Shown here: piece after piece, positions 6,006-9,485 of the stretch
Numbering within the stretch: the first letter of the stretch is position 1
Layout of the letters: every line of letters begins with the position of its first letter
DNA from: CAJQQY01 sp964352225
GTDB lineage: Bacteria; Bacteroidota; Bacteroidia; Chitinophagales; Saprospiraceae
DNA length: 9,485 bases
Direction: 5' to 3'
Assembly (NCBI GenBank): GCA_964352225.1
Contig: CAYGRM010000262.1
Location: 1 to 9,485 of the forward strand
Program-made: the position numbers and the translations under genes
The notes under the pieces: model-generated
Told to the model about the DNA's origin: nothing
What the model saw: the letters and a program-made list of their open reading frames with translations, nothing else
The model's database searches: none

Positions 6006-7919
6006 ATGAAAAATTTAATTTTTCTTTTCATCTTTTCTACCCTATTTCTCACTTGTAAACAATCTGAATCTAACAACGATTCTTCAGATTCAACAGCTAC
6101 CACCCACAGGCAATATTCCATCGAACAATTTCTAAATAATACTAGCATTTACGCAAGCTCCTTTTCTCATGATGAAAAAGAAATTCTAGTAGGAAGTAAC
6201 GAAACTGGAATTTATAATGCCTACCTAATTAATCTCGAATCAGGCGAACGCAAACCATTAACTGAATCAAAAGACGAGTCAGTTTGGGTGTCTTCTCTTT
6301 TTCCAAATGATAATCGAATGCTCTATACTGCTGATAATGGCGGTAATGAAATCGATCATATTTTCCTGCGAAATGAAGATGGTTCGACAAAAGACTTAAC
6401 TCCTGATGAAGGAGCGAAAGCTGGATTTTATGGCTGGAGCGATGACTTGAAAAGCTTCTTTTATGGATTTAATAAAAGAGATAAAAGGTACATGGATGTC
6501 TATGAAATGGATATTGAAAGCTTTAATTCTAAACTCCTTTATGAAAATAAGGAGGGGTTTGATTTTAATGGAATGTCTAATGATAAACAATACATCGCTT
6601 TGACAAAAGCAGTTAATACTAATGATGTTGATTTATTTTTATTAAATACCAAAACCAATGAAAAAATAAAAATTAATAAAAATTTATCTGGAAATATGGC
6701 TGCCGATTTTAGTGTTGATAGTAAATCATTTTACTACTTGACCAACGATGGAAGTGAATTTAGATATTTGATGAAATATGATATTGCATCTGGAAATAGG
6801 GAAAAAATGATGGAAGAAGATTGGGATATTTCTTATGCTTATTTTTCAAAAAATGGAAAATATCGAGTCGTTGGAATTAATCAAGATGCGAAAACTGTGG
6901 TTCAAATTTTAGATACTTCAACGGGGCAAAACATTGCTTTTCCAAATATTCCAAATGCCGATGTTTCTTCCGTTAGAATTTCAAGAAGTGAAGATAAAAT
7001 GATTTTTTCCGCAGGAAGTTCTAAGTCAACTAACAATCTTTACCTATATGATTTTGATACAAAAAAACATAAACAATTAACTAAAACACTAAATGCTGAA
7101 ATCAACCCTGATGACTTAGTAGAGGCTGAAATTGTTCGATATAAATCTTTCGATGATCTTCCAATTCCAGCTATTTATTATAAACCCAAAAGTGCCACAA
7201 AAGAAAATAAAGTCCCTGCACTAGTTTGGGTTCATGGTGGCCCAGGCGGACAATCTCGCGCCAACTACTCCTCGTTTATTCAATATTTGGTAAATCATGG
7301 CTATGCTGTATTAGCTGTCAACAATCGAGGCAGTAGTGGTTATGGAAAAACTTTTTTCCAAATGGATGACCAAAATCACGGCGAAAAAGATTTGCAAGAT
7401 TGTATCGAAGGCAAAAGGTGGTTAGCTCAACAACCTTATATCGATGGTGAAAAAATTGGAATCATCGGAGGTTCCTATGGAGGATTTATGACGATGCGAG
7501 CAATGACACATACGCCTGAAGAATTTGAAGTCGGCGTCAACCTTTTTGGTGTAACCAACTGGTTGAGAACCTTAAAAAGTATTCCACCTTGGTGGGAATC
7601 TTTTAAGGATGCGCTCTACCTAGAAATGGGTGATCCAAATACAGCTGATAGTATTCGACTTTATGATATCTCTCCAGTTTTCCATGGCGATAAAGTCAAA
7701 AATCCAGTTATGGTTTTGCAAGGAGCAACTGATCCAAGAGTACTTCAAGTAGAGTCCGATGAAATGGTAGCAGCAATCAAAAAGAATAATATCCCTGTGG
7801 AATATGTACTTTTTGAAGACGAAGGACACGGCTTCGTAAAAAAGGAAAATCAAATAGAAGGGTACAGCAAAGTACTTGATTTTTTAGATACATATTTAAA
7901 AAAGAAAATTAAAGGATAG
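6006..7919 (+). CDS. S9-family serine peptidase, lipoprotein (prolyl oligopeptidase / acylaminoacyl-peptidase type)
   Basis: This alpha/beta-hydrolase peptidase should cleave short peptides, often after Pro or at a modified N-terminus, in the periplasm. The 637-residue protein starts with a lipoprotein signal peptide (lipobox LFLTC, Cys 17) and a Ser/Asn/Asp-rich tether. Residues about 40-365 form a WD/beta-propeller-like domain with repeated blades. The C-terminal catalytic domain (about 385-635) shows the oxyanion-side motif VHGGPGG (409-415) and NNRGSSGYG (439-447). The nucleophile is Ser490 in GGSYGG, with Asp576 in GATDPRV and His608 in EGHGF, so the triad is complete. Length and layout match S9B/S9C relatives of dipeptidyl peptidase IV and acylaminoacyl-peptidase; the exact specificity cannot be read from sequence. 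It stands alone between the ftsK terminators and its own terminator. Confidence 0.94.
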   Translation: MKNLIFLFIFSTLFLTCKQSESNNDSSDSTATTHRQYSIEQFLNNTSIYASSFSHDEKEILVGSNETGIYNAYLINLESGERKPLTESKDESVWVSSLFPNDNRMLYTADNGGNEIDHIFLRNEDGSTKDLTPDEGAKAGFYGWSDDLKSFFYGFNKRDKRYMDVYEMDIESFNSKLLYENKEGFDFNGMSNDKQYIALTKAVNTNDVDLFLLNTKTNEKIKINKNLSGNMAADFSVDSKSFYYLTNDGSEFRYLMKYDIASGNREKMMEEDWDISYAYFSKNGKYRVVGINQDAKTVVQILDTSTGQNIAFPNIPNADVSSVRISRSEDKMIFSAGSSKSTNNLYLYDFDTKKHKQLTKTLNAEINPDDLVEAEIVRYKSFDDLPIPAIYYKPKSATKENKVPALVWVHGGPGGQSRANYSSFIQYLVNHGYAVLAVNNRGSSGYGKTFFQMDDQNHGEKDLQDCIEGKRWLAQQPYIDGEKIGIIGGSYGGFMTMRAMTHTPEEFEVGVNLFGVTNWLRTLKSIPPWWESFKDALYLEMGDPNTADSIRLYDISPVFHGDKVKNPVMVLQGATDPRVLQVESDEMVAAIKKNNIPVEYVLFEDEGHGFVKKENQIEGYSKVLDFLDTYLKKKIKG

Positions 7920-7935
7920 ACTTCTAATAATTAAA

Positions 7936-7980
7936 AGACCTTCCAGATTTTTAAAATCTGGAAGGTCTAAATTTTCTTTT
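7936..7980. terminator. Bidirectional terminator between the S9 peptidase and TolC-like genes
   Basis: AGACCTTCCAGATTT (7936-7950) and AAATCTGGAAGGTCT (7954-7968) form a perfect 15-base stem with a 3-base loop. On the plus strand an AT stretch rich in T follows (AAATTTTCTTTT); on the minus strand the stem runs into TTTAATTA. It lies 16 bases after the peptidase stop and about 100 bases beyond the minus-strand TolC-like stop, so it can serve both converging transcripts. Confidence 0.75.
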
Positions 7981-8067
7981 CATTTGTAATCCTAAGATAT
8001 CTCCCTAGTAATTTTTTTAAATTGCTGAAGGATCCCCTCCTGACGGCAGGCATTTAAGGGTTAAGGA

Positions 8068-9435
8068 TTAAAACACCTCTAACTCCCCCATCAAATAATT
8101 CCGCAACGGCAACTCCATCATCTTCCCCGACGCATCCAATAGCTCCACATACAAAATGTAAATGTCTTGTTGGACTCTGAATTGCTCCAACTCTTTTTTG
8201 AATCGACTGCCTTTTAATTTCAACATCGCAATGGGTGAAGCACCCGCTATTTTTTGATATTGTTTGAGCACTTCATTGGCTTGACTATTTTCTAATTGTT
8301 GACCTAGCAATTGATACAATTCATATTGACTTTCCATCTCTAATCGAATTTGAGTCATCCGTTCTTTTAACTTAATTTTTAATTCCTCATATTTCAACCC
8401 TTCATCAATTTTCTCAAATTCCAACTCATTTAAGTTTTCTCTTTGCTGATTTCTTACTGGAATTTTAATTCCCATTCCTAATGAGAAGACTTGTTGAAAA
8501 CCTCTATCATCATTTCCCCCAATTTGAGCTTGAAAAAAGTCAATCGTATTTTCTTCTTGAGTTCTTCGAATTGCTTGCTCTTTTACAGCTAAATTGACAT
8601 TCAAATTTCTTTTTACCAATGTCGCATGAGCTTCAGACGGATTAGGGGAAAGCGACCTAGCGACACTCATCACCTCCTCTATTTCAATTAGAGATAAATT
8701 ACCAGTCTGCAAGTATCCTTGTTGATTTGAAAAACGAAAAATTCTTTGCTGTGCGATAGTCAAGGCATTTTTTAATCTTAAAATATTACGATCAGCTTCA
8801 TGTAAATCATCCTCTGCTTCTATAATATCTAGAATATTGAATTTCGGTAGATTGATGCTTTTTTTCAAAACAGTCATTCGATCTTCGAGCAATATTTTTT
8901 GTTCTTTTTTCGCTGCAAGTAAATTTTCAAAATAAGCAACTTCAATAATCGCATCATACCTTTCTCTCAATAAATCTTGCATCAAGAGTTGCTCCTCGAT
9001 AGTATTCAATTCAATTCTTGCTTGTTGAAAATCAGCAAATGCTTGTTGTTGATCCTTAGTATGAAATCGTCCTCGAAGTACATATTGCTGTTCTGCCAAT
9101 TTAAAGTCATTCGTCTCTGTACGAAATTCCATTTCGTCCACAATCGGTAATTTAAACATTGAGTTTTTCAGAAAATCAACACGCTGCTGCTGGAGGTTAA
9201 GAACGTATTGTTGTTTTGCAGAAGCTAAAATATCAGAAGTGGAAAGTGTATTCTGAGCATTTGATAACAATACATTTACAAAAATAAAAAAAAATAAGAC
9301 TAAGGATTTAGAGAAAGCTCTTGCCCTTTCAGAGGTGTATACTTTTTTAGAAACTCCATAGAGGGTCACCCTGTGAAAACAAAAAAGGGAAAATAATCCC
9401 TGAAAAGCAGTAAGCAAATTATATCCTTCTTTCAT
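8068..9435 (-). CDS. TolC-family outer-membrane efflux protein
   Basis: This is the outer-membrane channel part of a tripartite export pump or type I-like secretion system. The mature protein is almost wholly long helices rich in Gln, Glu, Leu and Lys (for example about 110-230 and 335-430), the coiled-coil pattern of the periplasmic alpha-barrel. Short strands such as QVFSLGMGIKIPV (about 305-317) match the family's membrane strand. The C-terminus is a Phe. From the ATG at 9435 it has 455 residues, but the recognisable signal peptide only begins near residue 42 and ends SNA|Q (cleavage after 60), leaving an unusual 41-residue extension. GTG at 9369 (residue 23) and TTG at 9417 are other possible starts. 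The mature part, about 395 residues, is slightly short for TolC. The ATG overlaps an upstream frame's stop as ATGA, suggesting a pump operon whose partner genes lie outside the window. The substrate is unknown. Confidence 0.88.
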   Translation of the reverse strand: MKEGYNLLTAFQGLFSLFCFHRVTLYGVSKKVYTSERARAFSKSLVLFFFIFVNVLLSNAQNTLSTSDILASAKQQYVLNLQQQRVDFLKNSMFKLPIVDEMEFRTETNDFKLAEQQYVLRGRFHTKDQQQAFADFQQARIELNTIEEQLLMQDLLRERYDAIIEVAYFENLLAAKKEQKILLEDRMTVLKKSINLPKFNILDIIEAEDDLHEADRNILRLKNALTIAQQRIFRFSNQQGYLQTGNLSLIEIEEVMSVARSLSPNPSEAHATLVKRNLNVNLAVKEQAIRRTQEENTIDFFQAQIGGNDDRGFQQVFSLGMGIKIPVRNQQRENLNELEFEKIDEGLKYEELKIKLKERMTQIRLEMESQYELYQLLGQQLENSQANEVLKQYQKIAGASPIAMLKLKGSRFKKELEQFRVQQDIYILYVELLDASGKMMELPLRNYLMGELEVF

Positions 9436-9485
9436 CCTTTTCCAGTAATTACTTTATTCGTTTTTTCTTCACTCGAATCTAATAT
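9432..9485 (-). CDS. 3' end of an upstream gene, partial, product unknown
   Basis: One minus-strand frame is open from the window edge for 17 codons, ending ILDSSEEKTNKVITGKG and then TGA. That TGA overlaps the ATG of the TolC-like gene (ATGA). The other two minus-strand frames carry stops within the first 15 bases, so this is the only frame that could be coding. The 4-base overlap is typical of operon partners; a pump adaptor or transporter is an inference from the neighbour only. The tail is too short to assign. Confidence 0.4.
   Translation of the reverse strand: MLDSSEEKTNKVITGKG

Noticed and set aside
1..9485. Mobile element, CRISPR array, tRNA, toxin-antitoxin, defence or secretion cluster
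   Set aside because: I looked on both strands and found no transposase, regularly spaced repeats, tRNA-like fold, att-type repeat or recognisable defence gene.

Overview
This is an AT-rich chromosomal window that looks like a Bacteroidota genome (inference). The clues are no Shine-Dalgarno-like sequence before any gene, A-rich leaders before ATG starts, two outer-membrane proteins whose signal peptides end in Ala followed by Gln, a small PorT/OMP_b-brl-type barrel, lipoproteins with short lipoboxes, and promoter candidates of the TAnnTTTG (-7) type. The protein families would fit a Saprospiria- or Flavobacteriia-like member, but I cannot name a genus.

Layout. Positions 48-2133 hold three closely spaced plus-strand genes: an outer-membrane beta-barrel protein, a lipoprotein of unknown function, and a short Ppx/GppA-family phosphatase. 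The phosphatase ends 8 bases from a convergent minus-strand pair (2142-2950): a thiamine-binding/YkoF-like small protein, translated first, and a four-helix membrane protein whose start codon overlaps the preceding stop. A 303-base divergent intergenic region (2951-3253) carries promoter candidates for both directions and a long ftsK leader. FtsK (3254-5797) is complete. It is followed by a perfect palindrome and two tandem intrinsic terminators. A lipoprotein S9 serine peptidase (6006-7919) comes next and ends at a strong hairpin that probably terminates both strands. The minus strand from 9435 to 8068 encodes a TolC-like outer-membrane efflux component. Its annotated start overlaps, as ATGA, the stop of a gene that runs in from beyond the window.

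How the genes relate. Most are envelope or housekeeping functions: DNA segregation at the septum (FtsK), phosphate/alarmone metabolism (Ppx/GppA), periplasmic peptide breakdown (S9 peptidase) and export (TolC-like). I see no insertion sequence, CRISPR array, tRNA, rRNA, phage or defence gene, and no convincing new multi-gene system. The points most worth a second look are the coupled thiamine-binding-like/membrane protein pair, the uncharacterised cysteine-containing lipoprotein next to the phosphatase, the odd N-terminus and 5' end of the TolC-like gene, and the structured ftsK leader and trailer.
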